Assembly (NCBI RefSeq): GCF_024345795.1
Contig: NZ_JAGQBU010000019.1
Location: forward strand, 1-55,856
Reading direction: 5' to 3'
Source: Synechococcus sp. J7-Johnson
GTDB lineage: Bacteria > Cyanobacteriota > Cyanobacteriia > PCC-6307 > Cyanobiaceae
DNA: 55,856 nucleotides
The notes under the pieces are model-generated. The model was not told where the DNA came from, did not search any database, and saw only the letters and a list, made by a program, of their open reading frames with translations. A program made the translations under genes and the position numbers. This document shows, piece by piece, positions 17,458-27,120 of this stretch. The stretch's first letter is position 1. Each line of letters opens with the position of its first letter.

Positions 17458-18518
17458 CTGATTGAAGCCAGCAGTCGATCGGCTGCTGGCTTATTCCTTA
17501 CCGGATCGGCGCAGGGGAGGCCCAGGGAGTCGCTGATGGTTCCGCAGGCCCTGGTGGCGCTGTCCTCTGCCAATCCAGCGGTGTTCAGGGCCACGGCCCT
17601 TACCCGGGGCGGTGGAGTGCCCTTCGGCCGGCCTAGGGCCGCCAACCCTTCCAGAACGCCGATCAGCTCTGCCAGGGGTGGTAGCACAACCTGGGGATGC
17701 TTGTTCACATGGCTCTGGCCAGCCCGATGGACCAGCAGCAGTGCCGTGGGCTGGCTGCCGCGGATCAGGGGCAAGGTGGCTGTTGAGCCGGGATGGCAGA
17801 GGGAGCCCTGACCCTCCACGAACAGCAGACTCGCCTCGGTGCAGGCTGGGTCAGAGGCCGCCTCCAGCAGGGCCCGCTCCACCGCACCGGCGGCATAGTC
17901 GACACGAACGGCATCCAGGGGGACGCCCCTGCCGCTGATCAGGATGCCGGCCTGGCCGGTGCCGACGAACCGGCCATCCAGCCCGGCCCTGTGGGCGGCC
18001 GCGGTGAGCTCCAGACAGGCGCTCATCTTGCCCACTGCCATGTCGGTGCCCACCGCCAGCAGCCGCTCGCCGGGCAGCGCTGCCGCACGGGCCACGGCCA
18101 CCTGCAGACCTGGGGGCTCCTGACGCAGATCCCAGATCCACTGCCCAGGCCTCCGCAGGGCAGCCAGCTCAGGATCGGAGGCCAGGGGGGTGTGCAGACC
18201 GCTGGCCAGGTGAAGCCCGGCTCGCAGGGCAGCCGCCAGATCGGCCTTCAGCTCCGGCGGCAGCTGTCCACCGGATGGGGCCAGCCCCACCACCGCCACC
18301 TCCGGCCGGAAAGCCAGGGCGGCGTTGAGGTCGGCCACGATGGGTACCGACCGGGGGATGCCGGTGATGGCCTCCAGCTCAGCGCCGGCATGGGCCGGAT
18401 CCACCACGGCCACCACAGGACCGTGCCGGTAGCGCAACATCGCCAGGCCCGTCTTGCCCGAAAGGTTGTCGAGGCCGCCGTGGAGCAGCAGCACCACTGG
18501 AGCATCGGCGCTCAGCAC
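17403..18518 (-). CDS. dgcN: DUF1611 / DgcN-type protein (D-glutamate N-acetyltransferase family)
   Basis: A 371-aa P-loop protein of the DUF1611 family. The C-terminal half holds the family signatures: LLAVGTDMAVGKMSACLEL (nucleotide loop with GKM), VGTGQAGILISGRGVPLDAV, VDYAAGAVE and LFVEGQGSLCHPG. Family knowledge: DgcN has been linked to N-acetylation of D-glutamate, working with the racemase DgcA, the gene directly upstream here. The start ATG overlaps the dgcA stop by 7 bp. The last ~17 residues (IRTPGWRHHKPLP end) are encoded antisense to tRNA-His because no stop codon occurs earlier; the domain itself seems to end near DPVRNKPAADRLL. Confidence 0.8.
   Translation of the reverse strand: MLSADAPVVLLLHGGLDNLSGKTGLAMLRYRHGPVVAVVDPAHAGAELEAITGIPRSVPIVADLNAALAFRPEVAVVGLAPSGGQLPPELKADLAAALRAGLHLASGLHTPLASDPELAALRRPGQWIWDLRQEPPGLQVAVARAAALPGERLLAVGTDMAVGKMSACLELTAAAHRAGLDGRFVGTGQAGILISGRGVPLDAVRVDYAAGAVERALLEAASDPACTEASLLFVEGQGSLCHPGSTATLPLIRGSQPTALLLVHRAGQSHVNKHPQVVLPPLAELIGVLEGLAALGRPKGTPPPRVRAVALNTAGLAEDSATRACGTISDSLGLPCADPVRNKPAADRLLASIRASEGIRTPGWRHHKPLP
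17465..17500 (+). terminator. Hairpin terminator after tRNA-His
   Basis: A perfect 10-bp stem, AAGCCAGCAG (17465-17474) with CTGCTGGCTT (17483-17492), has loop TCGATCGG and is followed by attcctta. It lies within the 3' coding end of dgcN on the other strand, so it also constrains that protein's tail. Confidence 0.6.
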
Positions 18519-19633
18519 GGGGCGGGCGCAGCAGCGGAGCCGGACAGCTCAATCACCCCCAGGCCGGGACGGCTGGAGGGCAACAGCCTGTCGCCCTGGA
18601 GTTCGGGGCCCTCGAAGGGGTCGTCGATCAGGTTCAGGTGGCTGTCGAGGTCGGGCCAGCGCACCAGCGGCAGCAGCTGGGAGGCAGCCCCGTTGAGCAG
18701 GGCGCTGTCGGAGTAGCAGCCCAGCATCAGATCCAGCCCGAGGCTCCGGGCGGTCTGGGCCATCAGCAGGGCCTCGGTGAGGCCGCCACTCTTGAGCAGC
18801 TTGATGTTGACCGCATCCACGTGGGGGGCAAGGCGCAGCAGGTCGGCCAGGTTCCAGCAGCTCTCATCTGCCACCAAGGGGATCGGGCAACTCAGATCAA
18901 GGGCCTCGAAGCTGGCTGCATCGGCGTCGGGGTCAAGCTGGGCGGGCAGCGGCTGCTCCACCAGCACCACCCCCTGCTCCGCCAGCCAGGGGATCAACTG
19001 CTGAGCTGTGGCCAGGTCCCAGCCGCCATTGGCATCCACCTGCAGCTCACTGACCGTGCCGGCCTGCTCCTGCAGCCGCCGCCCCACCGCCGACACCAGA
19101 GCACGGTCGTGGCCTGGGCCATCAGGACTGCCCAGCTTGAGTTTCACCCGCTGGGGCCAGCAGCCCAGGCGCTCCTGCCACAGATCCAGCCTGGCCAGCA
19201 CCCGCTCCACTTCGCCCAGGCCGAGGGTGACGCTGGTGGGACTGCAGGCGGCCCGATCCAGGCCCCAAAGGCGCCAGAGGGGCTGACCCAGCTTCTGGCC
19301 CCACCAGTCGTGCAGGGCCAGGTCGATGGCGCAGCGGGCCGGGGGCGACAGTGGGGCAAGCCACGGCTCGAGGGCCTGAAAGGCCGGCAGGTCCTCGCCG
19401 AGAGCCAGACCCTCGACTGAGGCGAAGCGCGGCAGCAGTGCCTCCAGCTCCGCAGCGACAGCCTCGATGGCGTAGGCGCGGTGGCCGGTCTCGAAGCCAC
19501 CGGTTTCGCCGCGCCCCACCAGCCCCTCGTGCTCCAGCTCGACCACCAGCCGCCGCACCGATGCCGTGGTGCCCCGGCTGATCGCCAGGGGCACCGCTTT
19601 GGTAAGCGTGATCCAGTTAAGGCGTACCTGCAT
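18512..19633 (-). CDS. dgcA: Dipeptide epimerase / N-acetyl-D-Glu racemase (enolase superfamily)
   Basis: About 373 aa of the MLE/enolase superfamily. Catalytic marks are [13 protein letters not shown] (KxK), [10 protein letters not shown] (metal Asp), VVLVEQPLP (metal Glu), LVADESCW (Asp-Glu) and [11 protein letters not shown] (second catalytic Lys). These fit L-Ala-D/L-Glu epimerases and the DgcA racemase. Paired with dgcN (7-bp overlap), it probably acts on D-Glu-containing muropeptide fragments or N-acetyl-Glu. Start codons lie in a palindrome: ATG 19633 (MQVRLNW) or ATG 19651 ([11 protein letters not shown]). It is head-to-head with miaB. Confidence 0.85.
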   Translation of the reverse strand: MQVRLNWITLTKAVPLAISRGTTASVRRLVVELEHEGLVGRGETGGFETGHRAYAIEAVAAELEALLPRFASVEGLALGEDLPAFQALEPWLAPLSPPARCAIDLALHDWWGQKLGQPLWRLWGLDRAACSPTSVTLGLGEVERVLARLDLWQERLGCWPQRVKLKLGSPDGPGHDRALVSAVGRRLQEQAGTVSELQVDANGGWDLATAQQLIPWLAEQGVVLVEQPLPAQLDPDADAASFEALDLSCPIPLVADESCWNLADLLRLAPHVDAVNIKLLKSGGLTEALLMAQTARSLGLDLMLGCYSDSALLNGAASQLLPLVRWPDLDSHLNLIDDPFEGPELQGDRLLPSSRPGLGVIELSGSAAAPAPC

Positions 19634-19670
19634 CCCACAAGTTTCGGCCATGGTCGAAACTTGTGGGATG
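19631..19670. promoter_or_regulatory. 40-bp near-perfect palindrome holding both divergent start codons
   Basis: Arms CATCCCACAAGTTTCG (19631-19646) and CGAAACTTGTGGGATG (19655-19670) are perfect 16-bp inverted repeats. The spacer GCCATGGT adds a central CCATGG, leaving one mismatched pair in 40 bp. On the plus strand it contains ATG 19650 and ATG 19668 in the miaB frame; on the minus strand ATG 19651 and ATG 19633 in the dgcA frame. It could be an operator for a dimeric regulator or a hairpin in both 5' leaders. Confidence 0.8.
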
Positions 19671-21098
19671 AGCGTTACCACCACAACGGCGAGTGCCACA
19701 GCATCGGCATCGGCCCCAGTTCTGGCCGGGCGGCGCGGCAGCTACTGGATCACCACCTTCGGCTGCCAGATGAATAAAGCCGATTCCGAGCGCATGGCCG
19801 GAATCCTCGAAAGCATGGGCTACCAGCCCGGAAGCGATGAGCACAGCGCTGATCTGGTGCTCTACAACACCTGCACGATTCGCGACAACGCTGAGCAGAA
19901 GGTCTACAGCTACCTGGGTCGTCAGGCCCAGCGCAAACGGACCAACCCCCACCTCACCCTGGTGGTGGCTGGTTGCGTGGCCCAGCAGGAGGGAGAGTCG
20001 CTGCTGAGGCGGGTGCCCGAGCTCGACCTGGTGATGGGTCCCCAGCACGCCAACCGGCTGGGCACCCTGCTGGAGCAGGTGGCCAGCGGTCAGCAGGTGG
20101 TGGCCACCGGTGAGCACCACATCCTCGAAGACATCACCACCGCCCGCCGCGATTCCCAGGTGTGCGCCTGGGTGAACGTGATCTACGGCTGCAACGAGCG
20201 CTGCACCTATTGCGTGGTTCCTTCGGTGCGTGGCGCCGAACAGAGCCGTCGCCCAGAGGCGATCCGGCTGGAGATGGAGGGGCTGGCGGAGCGCGGATTC
20301 AAGGAGGTCACCCTGCTGGGCCAGAACATCGATGCCTATGGCCGCGACTTGCCCGGCATCACCCCGGAGGGCCGCCGTCAGCACACCCTCACCGACCTGC
20401 TCCAGCACGTCCACGACGTGGAGGGAATCGAGCGGATCCGCTTCGCCACCAGCCATCCCCGCTACTTCACCGAGCGCCTGATCGAGGCCTGCGCCGAGCT
20501 GCCCAAGCTGTGCGAGCACTTCCACATCCCCTTCCAGAGCGGTGATGACGACGTGCTGAAGGCGATGGCGCGCGGCTACACGGTGGAGCGTTATCGGCGC
20601 ATCCTCGAGCGCATACGCAGTCGCATGCCTGATGCGGCAATCAGCGCTGATGTGATCGTGGGCTTCCCCGGCGAAACCGACGCCCAGTACCGGCGCACGC
20701 TTGCGTTGATCGAGGAGATCGGCTTCGACCAGGTGAACACCGCCGCCTACTCGCCCAGGCCCCATACCCCTGCCGCGGACTGGCCCGATCAGCTGAGCGA
20801 GGCCGTGAAGGTGGAGCGGCTCCAGGAGATCAACGCCCTGGTGGAGCGCACAGCCCGCCTGCGCAGTGAGCGTTACCGGGGGCGGATCGAGCAGGTGCTG
20901 GTGGAAGGCAGCAACCCCCGTGATCCCAGCCAGTTCATGGGCCGCACGCGCACCAATCGGCTGACGTTCTTCCCCGCCAAGGACCAGGCCAGCCACAACG
21001 GCGAACCTCAGGGCGGCGCCATCCAGCCGGGGGATCTGGTGAACGTGAGGATCGATGAGGTGCGCGCCTTCTCCCTCAGCGGTGTTGCGGTGGGCTGA
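19650..21098 (+). CDS. miaB: tRNA-2-methylthio-N6-dimethylallyladenosine synthase
   Basis: Radical-SAM methylthiotransferase acting on i6A37 of tRNAs. Domains are an N-terminal UPF0004 cluster domain ([18 protein letters not shown], Cys39; CTIRDN Cys75; VAGCVAQ Cys109), the SAM cluster [13 protein letters not shown] (Cys181/185/188), and a C-terminal TRAM domain (QVLVEG...[11 protein letters not shown]). At 482 aa from ATG 19650 (476 from 19668) it has normal length. Both ATGs lie in the palindrome shared with dgcA, and the first seven residues MVETCGM mirror dgcA's MAETCGM. A longer frame back to 19566 is antisense to dgcA and unlikely. Confidence 0.96.
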   Translation: MVETCGMSVTTTTASATASASAPVLAGRRGSYWITTFGCQMNKADSERMAGILESMGYQPGSDEHSADLVLYNTCTIRDNAEQKVYSYLGRQAQRKRTNPHLTLVVAGCVAQQEGESLLRRVPELDLVMGPQHANRLGTLLEQVASGQQVVATGEHHILEDITTARRDSQVCAWVNVIYGCNERCTYCVVPSVRGAEQSRRPEAIRLEMEGLAERGFKEVTLLGQNIDAYGRDLPGITPEGRRQHTLTDLLQHVHDVEGIERIRFATSHPRYFTERLIEACAELPKLCEHFHIPFQSGDDDVLKAMARGYTVERYRRILERIRSRMPDAAISADVIVGFPGETDAQYRRTLALIEEIGFDQVNTAAYSPRPHTPAADWPDQLSEAVKVERLQEINALVERTARLRSERYRGRIEQVLVEGSNPRDPSQFMGRTRTNRLTFFPAKDQASHNGEPQGGAIQPGDLVNVRIDEVRAFSLSGVAVG

Positions 21099-21148
21099 GG
21101 AGTGGTGGCGCTGATACGTTTGGCGCCGATCCGGATCTGACCGACCCC

Positions 21149-22270
21149 ATGCCCTGCCCCCCCCGCTGCGTCGGCCTGGTGTTCGGGGGGGCATCCGATG
21201 AGCACGCTGTCTCGATCCGCTCGGCCATCACCGTGGTGGCAGGCCTCAGGGACGACGAGAACCTCCTGCGCTATCTGGTTAGGCCGTTCTACATCGATCG
21301 CCAGGGCCGCTGGTGGGGCCCAGAGCTGGCCGAGACCGTTCTCTCCAGCGCTGAACCGGCCTCCGACGAGCAGCTGCTCGACACCGCAACACATCGACCC
21401 CTGGAGGGGCCTGGCTTCAAGGGCCTTCCAACCCAGGCCGCTGGCGTTGACGTGTGGTTTCCGGTGCTGCACGGGCCCAACGGCGAGGACGGCACCATCC
21501 AGGGGCTGTTCACCTTGATGCAGGTGCCCTTCGTGGGCTCTGGCGTGCTCGGCTCAGCCCTCGGCATGGACAAACAGGCCATGAAGGCCGCCTTCGCCGC
21601 CGCAGGCCTGCCCCAGGTGCCCTACGCCGGCGTGCAGGCAGCAGACCTGCGCCAGGACCCGGAGGGGCTTCTGCAGCGCCTGGAGCGCGATCTGGGCTAC
21701 CCCTGCTTCGTCAAGCCGGCCAACATGGGCTCCTCGGTGGGCATCAGCAAGGCCAGCGACCGCACCTCCCTGCTGCAGGGGCTTGAACTGGCTGCTGACC
21801 TCGATCCACGGCTGGTGGTGGAGCAGGGGGTCACGGCCAGGGAACTGGAGTGCGCCGTGCTCGGTCAGGGGCCCGGAGGCCGGGGCGGCCTGCAGGCCTC
21901 AGTGGTGGGGGAGATTTGCTTTTCTGCTGACTGGTACGACTACGAGACGAAATACACAGCAGGGCTCAGCTCCACCGTGATCCCCGCCGAGCTGCCCGAA
22001 GCCGTGAGCGAGAGCCTGCGCGCCATGGCGCTTCAGGCCTGTGCCGCTGTCGCTGCCGAGGGGCTGGCGCGGGTGGATTTCTTCTACGACGAAGCGGCAC
22101 AGCAACTCTGGCTGAACGAGATCAACACCATGCCCGGCTTCACCAGCCAGAGCATGTATCCGATGCTGTGGGCCGCCAGCGGTGTACCACTGGCCGACCT
22201 CGTGCACCAGTTGGTGGAGAGCGCGGGAGAATGGGAACGTGAATCATCTCGAGAGGACCCGGCGGAATGA
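21149..22270 (+). CDS. ddl: D-alanine--D-alanine ligase
   Basis: A 373-aa ATP-grasp ligase making D-Ala-D-Ala for peptidoglycan. Motifs are [57 protein letters not shown], a YDYETKYT omega-loop segment, and RVDFFYD...[17 protein letters not shown]. It sits 50 bp after miaB and overlaps the next small gene by 4 bp, beginning a ddl-unknown-ftsQ-ftsZ wall/division cluster of the classic dcw type. Confidence 0.97.
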   Translation: MPCPPRCVGLVFGGASDEHAVSIRSAITVVAGLRDDENLLRYLVRPFYIDRQGRWWGPELAETVLSSAEPASDEQLLDTATHRPLEGPGFKGLPTQAAGVDVWFPVLHGPNGEDGTIQGLFTLMQVPFVGSGVLGSALGMDKQAMKAAFAAAGLPQVPYAGVQAADLRQDPEGLLQRLERDLGYPCFVKPANMGSSVGISKASDRTSLLQGLELAADLDPRLVVEQGVTARELECAVLGQGPGGRGGLQASVVGEICFSADWYDYETKYTAGLSSTVIPAELPEAVSESLRAMALQACAAVAAEGLARVDFFYDEAAQQLWLNEINTMPGFTSQSMYPMLWAASGVPLADLVHQLVESAGEWERESSREDPAE

Positions 22271-22677
22271 GTCACGGCTTGCTCTGGCTGCCCCTGCTGG
22301 TGGTTTTTGTGCTGCTCACGGCCCTCGGCTGGCTTGAGCGCCGCCGTCAACGACTCTTCCGCGACTGGGCGGCCGGCTCGGAACTCTCGAAACTCGATGG
22401 CTGCGGTGCGGCGCGGCTCGCCGAAGGGGTCCTGACCTGGAGCACCTTTGAGGCCGGGGTGCTCAAGCCCCAGGGATCGTTCGTCATCAGCAAGCTCGAA
22501 CTGCTTGAGCTGATGTCCCTGGGCTCGGGTGATGCTCCCCTTACCGATGAAAGCCAGGGCAGTTGCCGTGTTCGGCTGGTGGGCGATGGCCAGCAAAAAG
22601 ACCTGCCCTTCTCCGATGCCGAGCGGGCCCGGCGCTGGATGGATGAGCTGATGGCCCGATCCCGTTGTGAGCTGTGA
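22267..22677 (+). CDS. Small membrane protein of the ddl-ftsQ interval
   Basis: A 136-aa protein with one N-terminal membrane helix ([19 protein letters not shown]) followed by a basic stretch (ERRRQRLF) and a soluble domain ([20 protein letters not shown] and the C-terminal [16 protein letters not shown]). Its start overlaps the ddl stop (ATGA) and its stop overlaps the ftsQ GTG start, so it is translationally linked to both. I recall similar genes at this locus in picocyanobacteria, with no known function. A role near the divisome is inference from position. Confidence 0.7.
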   Translation: MSHGLLWLPLLVVFVLLTALGWLERRRQRLFRDWAAGSELSKLDGCGAARLAEGVLTWSTFEAGVLKPQGSFVISKLELLELMSLGSGDAPLTDESQGSCRVRLVGDGQQKDLPFSDAERARRWMDELMARSRCEL

Positions 22678-23513
22678 GTCCAGGTCCTCAGGCGCCAGGG
22701 GTTGAGCGACGGCGGCAACTGCGGTTGCAGCGCCGGCAGGAACGCCTGCGCAACTTCTGGAGGCTTGTGGTCTTCTCGGCGGCAGCCGCGGGCCTTGGCT
22801 ACGGACTGTTGCGCCAGGGCTGGAGCCTCAGCGGCCCGTCCCAGGTGGAGGTGAGCGGCAGCGAGCGGGTGAGCCGTGAACAGGTCATCACCGCAGCTGA
22901 ACTGCGCTTCCCCATGCCCCTGCTGACCCTCGACCCCCGACGGCTGCGCTCCGAACTCCTCGGCGCCCTTCCGGTGGAGCAGGTGACGGTGCAGCGACTG
23001 ATCCTGCCACCCCGCCTGCGCATCGAGCTGATGGACCGCCAGGTGGTGGCGCGGGCGGAGCGGCGTACAGCCAAGGGGAACGAGCAGGGCTACATCGACC
23101 GCCTCGGCAATTGGATAAGCAGCAGCCAGAAGGCGATCGGATCCAGCGGCAGCCAGCCCGAAACGGACATCCGGGTGCAGGGCTGGCAGGCCCGGTTCAA
23201 GCCGACCATCGTGCAGCTCATCGACCGCCGCAACGACCTGGGCAGCCCCCTCCAGACGATCCGATTCGAACCCGACGGCACCCTTTTTCTGACCACCGGC
23301 ACTCTGGGGGAGGTAAAGCTCGGTGGACCTGACGGCGATCTCGTGCGCCGTCTCGACGTGTTGCGTTACTTGTCCGGAGAACTGCCGAAGCGGGTCAAGG
23401 GCCAGGGGGTGCGCTCAATCGACCTGAGCGACCCGAACCAACCCGAACTGGGGCTGCCAGCTGCGGCTGTCGATTCCGCTCAGCCGAAACGACCAGGGCA
23501 AGGAGTGGACTGA
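22674..23513 (+). CDS. ftsQ: Cell division protein FtsQ (POTRA domain)
   Basis: A 279-aa bitopic membrane protein of the divisome. It has a basic N-terminal tail (RRQLRLQRRQERLRN), one membrane helix (LVVFSAAAAGLGYGLL), then a POTRA domain (VEVSGSERVSREQVITAAEL, PRRLRSELLGALPVEQVTVQ) and the FtsQ/DivIB C-terminal part (GYIDRLGNWI...). Start GTG 22674 overlaps the preceding stop. A 120-bp gap separates it from ftsZ. Confidence 0.9.
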   Translation: MSPGPQAPGVERRRQLRLQRRQERLRNFWRLVVFSAAAAGLGYGLLRQGWSLSGPSQVEVSGSERVSREQVITAAELRFPMPLLTLDPRRLRSELLGALPVEQVTVQRLILPPRLRIELMDRQVVARAERRTAKGNEQGYIDRLGNWISSSQKAIGSSGSQPETDIRVQGWQARFKPTIVQLIDRRNDLGSPLQTIRFEPDGTLFLTTGTLGEVKLGGPDGDLVRRLDVLRYLSGELPKRVKGQGVRSIDLSDPNQPELGLPAAAVDSAQPKRPGQGVD

Positions 23514-23633
23514 TGCGCTGGGGGCCGCAAGCTCCCGAATGGAGCGCAAACCCTCACCGGAGCATTGCGAGAAAACCGATTTCACGCAAAAGTGCCGCAT
23601 CGCACAGGATTTTTCCAGCCCGCCACCGACATA

Positions 23634-24833
23634 ATGCTGCCCGAGATGAGTGCCAACGGTTCCCCGGGCGGCCAGCTCACCGCAGGAATCCTCCCCATCC
23701 CACCAGACGCCTTACTCGGATCCCCATTGACCTCCTCGCATTCCAGTAACGGCATTGTTCCCAGCCAGAGCGCCAGGATCGAAGTGATCGGCGTAGGCGG
23801 TGGCGGAAGCAACGCGGTCAATCGGATGATCGCCTCGGATCTCGAAGGGGTCGGCTACTGGGTGCTCAACACCGACGCCCAGGCCCTGTTGCAATCGGCC
23901 GCCCAGCGACGGGTGCAGCTCGGCCAGAAGCTCACCCGGGGTCTGGGGGCTGGCGGCAACCCGATGATCGGTCAGAAGGCGGCCGAAGAATCCCGCAACG
24001 ACCTGCAGGCAGCCCTCGAGGGGGCCGACCTGGTGTTCATCGCCGCCGGCATGGGGGGCGGCACCGGCACCGGCGCGGCCCCGATCCTCGCGGAGGTGGC
24101 CAAGGAATGCGGTGCCCTCACCGTGGGCATCGTCACCAAGCCCTTCAGCTTTGAAGGACGCAAGCGCATGAAGCAGGCCGAGGAAGGCATCGCCCGGCTG
24201 GCGGAGCACGTCGACACCCTGATCGTGATCCCCAACGACCGCCTGCGTGATGCCATCTCCGGCGCTCCCCTCCAGGAGGCCTTCCGCGCCGCCGACGATG
24301 TGCTCCGTCAGGGCGTCAAAGGGATCAGCGACATCATCACCCGTCCTGGCCTGGTCAACGTCGACTTTGCCGATGTGCGCTCGGTCATGACCCTGGCGGG
24401 CACGGCCCTGCTGGGCATTGGCGTGGGCTCAGGTCGCTCACGGGCCGTGGAAGCAGCCCAAGCCGCCATCAGCAGCCCTCTCCTGGAAGCAGCCCGGATC
24501 GACGGGGCCAAGGGCTGCGTGATCAATATCAGCGGCGGCAAGGACATGACCCTAGAGGACATGACCACGGCCTCCGAGGTGATCTACGACGTGGTCGACC
24601 CCGACGCCAACATCATTGTGGGCGCCGTTGTGGATGAGAAGCTCGAAGGTGAGATCCACGTGACCGTGATCGCCACAGGCTTCGAGGCAGGCAGCACCTA
24701 CCGCATCGAGCGCCCCCGCGAGAAATTTGCCGCCAGCCCCGAGCTCACCCACACCGAAGCCGAAGCCGACCAGCGCGGCGCCAAGATTCCCCCCTTCCTG
24801 CTCAACCGCCAGAGCCGCTCCACCAACCCCTGA
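23634..24833 (+). CDS. ftsZ: Cell division GTPase FtsZ
   Basis: A 399-aa tubulin homologue forming the Z ring. Visible are [17 protein letters not shown], the tubulin signature [23 protein letters not shown] and the C-terminal tail IPPFLLNRQ that binds FtsA/ZipN-type anchors. The N-terminal extension of ~40 residues ([20 protein letters not shown]) is usual in cyanobacteria. ATG 23634 is chosen; 23646 is also possible, and the frame back to 23565 has no support. Followed by a bulged hairpin with a T5 tract. Confidence 0.97.
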   Translation: MLPEMSANGSPGGQLTAGILPIPPDALLGSPLTSSHSSNGIVPSQSARIEVIGVGGGGSNAVNRMIASDLEGVGYWVLNTDAQALLQSAAQRRVQLGQKLTRGLGAGGNPMIGQKAAEESRNDLQAALEGADLVFIAAGMGGGTGTGAAPILAEVAKECGALTVGIVTKPFSFEGRKRMKQAEEGIARLAEHVDTLIVIPNDRLRDAISGAPLQEAFRAADDVLRQGVKGISDIITRPGLVNVDFADVRSVMTLAGTALLGIGVGSGRSRAVEAAQAAISSPLLEAARIDGAKGCVINISGGKDMTLEDMTTASEVIYDVVDPDANIIVGAVVDEKLEGEIHVTVIATGFEAGSTYRIERPREKFAASPELTHTEAEADQRGAKIPPFLLNRQSRSTNP

Positions 24834-24839
24834 ACCGGC

Positions 24840-24870
24840 AGCTCTACCAGGCCTGGAGGCTCAAGTTTTT
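24840..24870 (+). terminator. Probable terminator of ftsZ
   Basis: AGCTCTACCA (24840-24849) can pair with TGGAGGCT, with two single-base bulges and loop GGCC. The hairpin is followed by caag and TTTTT (24866-24870). Confidence 0.5.
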
Positions 24871-24875
24871 GAAGT

Positions 24876-24969
24876 GGGTGACCCGGATTCCACGCCTGCC
24901 TGGAGCATCCCATGTGGCTGCTACCTTCCGGTCCTGACCAGATTTGGGCGTCCGGGCCGCGTGGGTCCG
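24876..24969 (-). ncRNA. ffs: Signal recognition particle RNA (small bacterial 4.5S type)
   Basis: Reading the minus strand, the universally conserved SRP Alu-less apical domain is present: GGTCAGGACCGGAAGGTAGC with downstream AGCC. The flanks GACCCACGC and GCGT...GGGTC pair to close the helix, giving an RNA of about 94 nt. The ends are approximate. It lies between ftsZ and panB, opposite to both. Confidence 0.9.
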
Positions 24970-25013
24970 AGTCGGTTCAATGGTAGCAATGGAAGCCCGA
25001 GAGGTTTCTGCCC

Positions 25014-25856
25014 GTGCCCCTGAGACCCGGTGATCTGGTAGCCCGCAAACAGGCGGGGCGGCCGATCCTGATGCTCACCGCCTGGGATGCCCTCTCAGGG
25101 GCGCTTGTGGAGGAGGCCGGTGCCGAGGTGGTGCTGGTGGGCGACTCCCTGGCGATGGTGGTGCTCGGCCATGCCACAACCCTGCCGGTGACCCTGGCGG
25201 AGATGATCGGGCATACCCAGGCCGTGGCCCGGGGTCTGCGGCGGCCCCGGGGCCAGCAACCGCTGCTGATCTGCGATCTGCCCTTCCTCAGCTACCAGTG
25301 CGGCACTGATCAGGCGGTGGCTGCCGCTGGGCGGGTGCTCAAGGAAAGCGCGGCTGCCGCCGTGAAGCTGGAGGGCGGTGAGCCGGAAACCGTGGCCGTG
25401 ATCGACCGGCTGGTGCGCAGCGGGATCCCGGTGATGGGCCACCTCGGCCTGACCCCGCAGTCGGTGCACCGGCTGGGCTATCGGCGCCAGGCCAGGGACC
25501 CGATCAGCCAGGAGCGTCTGCGGCGCCAGGCGCTGGATCTGGAGGCCGCCGGCTGCTTCGCCCTGGTGCTTGAACACGTGCCGGCGGATCTGGCCGGCAG
25601 CCTGCGCCGGCAGCTGGCCATTCCGGTGATCGGGATCGGCGCCGGCGACGACTGCGACGGCCAGGTCCGTGTCACGGCGGACCTCCTGGGCCTGACACCG
25701 AGCCAACCTCCCTTCAGCGCGCCGCTGCTGGCTGGCCGCGAGCTTTGCGTGGACGCCCTCAGGGGCTGGATGCAATCGGCGACTCGGCCAGATGCACCTC
25801 TTGAGGTTGATGGGCGTCCCACCAGGCCAGCAACTCCCTCAGCACCGCATTGCTGA
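25014..25856 (+). CDS. panB: 3-methyl-2-oxobutanoate hydroxymethyltransferase
   Basis: Makes ketopantoate from 2-oxoisovalerate and methylene-THF, the first step of pantothenate synthesis. A 280-aa TIM barrel starting at GTG 25014. Signatures are [40 protein letters not shown] (metal Asp), [31 protein letters not shown] and [18 protein letters not shown]. The last 98 bp run antisense over the 3' end of hemW, an unusually long convergent overlap. Confidence 0.96.
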   Translation: MPLRPGDLVARKQAGRPILMLTAWDALSGALVEEAGAEVVLVGDSLAMVVLGHATTLPVTLAEMIGHTQAVARGLRRPRGQQPLLICDLPFLSYQCGTDQAVAAAGRVLKESAAAAVKLEGGEPETVAVIDRLVRSGIPVMGHLGLTPQSVHRLGYRRQARDPISQERLRRQALDLEAAGCFALVLEHVPADLAGSLRRQLAIPVIGIGAGDDCDGQVRVTADLLGLTPSQPPFSAPLLAGRELCVDALRGWMQSATRPDAPLEVDGRPTRPATPSAPHC

Positions 25857-26979
25857 GAGCCAGCCCCTGGGGATCCGCCAGCCGCCAGCGCCGGCCCTCC
25901 ACCAGCAGCAGGCCCCGCTCGCGCCAGAGGGCCATCCAGCCATGCAACGACGTGCAGTCAGCCGTGCTCAGACCCGCGGCCCGGGCGAGACGCTCCAGGT
26001 TCACCCCTTCGCGCCGGCGCAGACCCACCATCAGCCATTCATCGAACGGCGGCCGCCCTGCCGGCTGGCTGGCCGCTCTGGTCTGCAGCCAGGCGGCATA
26101 GGCCTCACGGGTACGGGGCCTGGCCAGGCGCTGTCCGTATGGAGCCGACGTGGCCCCCAGGCCAAAACCCCACCAACCGGCCCCACTCCAGTAGACGCGG
26201 TTGTGGCGGGAGGCGTGCCCGGGCCGGGCGTAGTTGGAAATCTCGTAGCGGCCGTAGCCGGCGCTGCGCAGCTGCTCCCCGGTGAGGTCCATCAGGTCGG
26301 CCCCGAGATCCGGATCCGGCAGGGGCAGCTGCCCGCGCTGCTGCAGGCGCTCGAACACGGTGCCGGGCTCCACGATCAGGTCGTAGACGGAGAGATGGGG
26401 CGGCTCCAGTTCCAGGGCCTGCCGCAGCTGCTGCCGCCAGTGGGACAGATCCTGCTCGGGAAGCCCCTGGATCAGATCCAGACTCCAGCTGGCCAGATCA
26501 CCGGCGGCAAGGGCCTGGCGCAGCCAGCCGGCGGCCTGGAGCAGGTCCTGACGGCGATGGCGGCGCCCCAGTCGCTCCAGCACCCCATCATCGAAGCTCT
26601 GTCCCCCCAGGCTCACCCGATTGATGCCCAGAGCCAGCATCCCCTCCAGCCGCGGACGATCGAAGCTGGCCGGATCCATCTCCAGGGTGATCTCAGCCCC
26701 GGGGGCGAAGCCGAATCGCTGCCGCAGGCCATCCAGAACCCCTTCCATCTGCCTGGGCGTGAGCAGCGAGGGGGTGCCGCCGCCGATGTAGACGGTGGAG
26801 AGCGGCGCAGGGTTCGGGCTGGCGGCGATCTCAGCCTGCAGCAGGGGCAGATAGGCGGCGATCGAGCCGGAATTGGCCCCGTCGGCATGGTCCCCAAGTG
26901 GCACCACCGCGAAGTCGCAGTAGAAGCACCTGCGTTGGCAGAAGGGGATGTGGAGGTAGGCGGCGCGGGGTGCGGTCAC
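25759..26979 (-). CDS. hemW: Radical SAM heme chaperone HemW (HemN-like)
   Basis: A 406-aa radical-SAM protein. It has [17 protein letters not shown] (CxxxCxxC, Cys14/18/21), [38 protein letters not shown] and the HemN C-terminal domain ([21 protein letters not shown]). Cyanobacterial proteins of this type are better regarded as heme chaperones (HemW) than true coproporphyrinogen dehydrogenases. Its 3' end overlaps panB by 98 bp on the opposite strand. Confidence 0.92.
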   Translation of the reverse strand: MTAPRAAYLHIPFCQRRCFYCDFAVVPLGDHADGANSGSIAAYLPLLQAEIAASPNPAPLSTVYIGGGTPSLLTPRQMEGVLDGLRQRFGFAPGAEITLEMDPASFDRPRLEGMLALGINRVSLGGQSFDDGVLERLGRRHRRQDLLQAAGWLRQALAAGDLASWSLDLIQGLPEQDLSHWRQQLRQALELEPPHLSVYDLIVEPGTVFERLQQRGQLPLPDPDLGADLMDLTGEQLRSAGYGRYEISNYARPGHASRHNRVYWSGAGWWGFGLGATSAPYGQRLARPRTREAYAAWLQTRAASQPAGRPPFDEWLMVGLRRREGVNLERLARAAGLSTADCTSLHGWMALWRERGLLLVEGRRWRLADPQGLALSNAVLRELLAWWDAHQPQEVHLAESPIASSP

Positions 26980-27120
26980 GGGCTGGCGTGGACTTGGGCG
27001 CGGCCGCCTTCAGGTTTCGCCACATGTCCGTAGGCAAATGTACGGATACCTTTCCCGGCCAGATGGAGTGGGATCAGCCATGCTGCGAGTTCCCTGTTCT
27101 AGGCAGCCCATAACCCATCC

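Noticed and set aside
27027-27046. Inverted repeat TCCGTA-N8-TACGGA between hemW and the PIN-TRAM gene
   Set aside because: Only 6-bp arms with a long spacer; expected by chance in a window this size.
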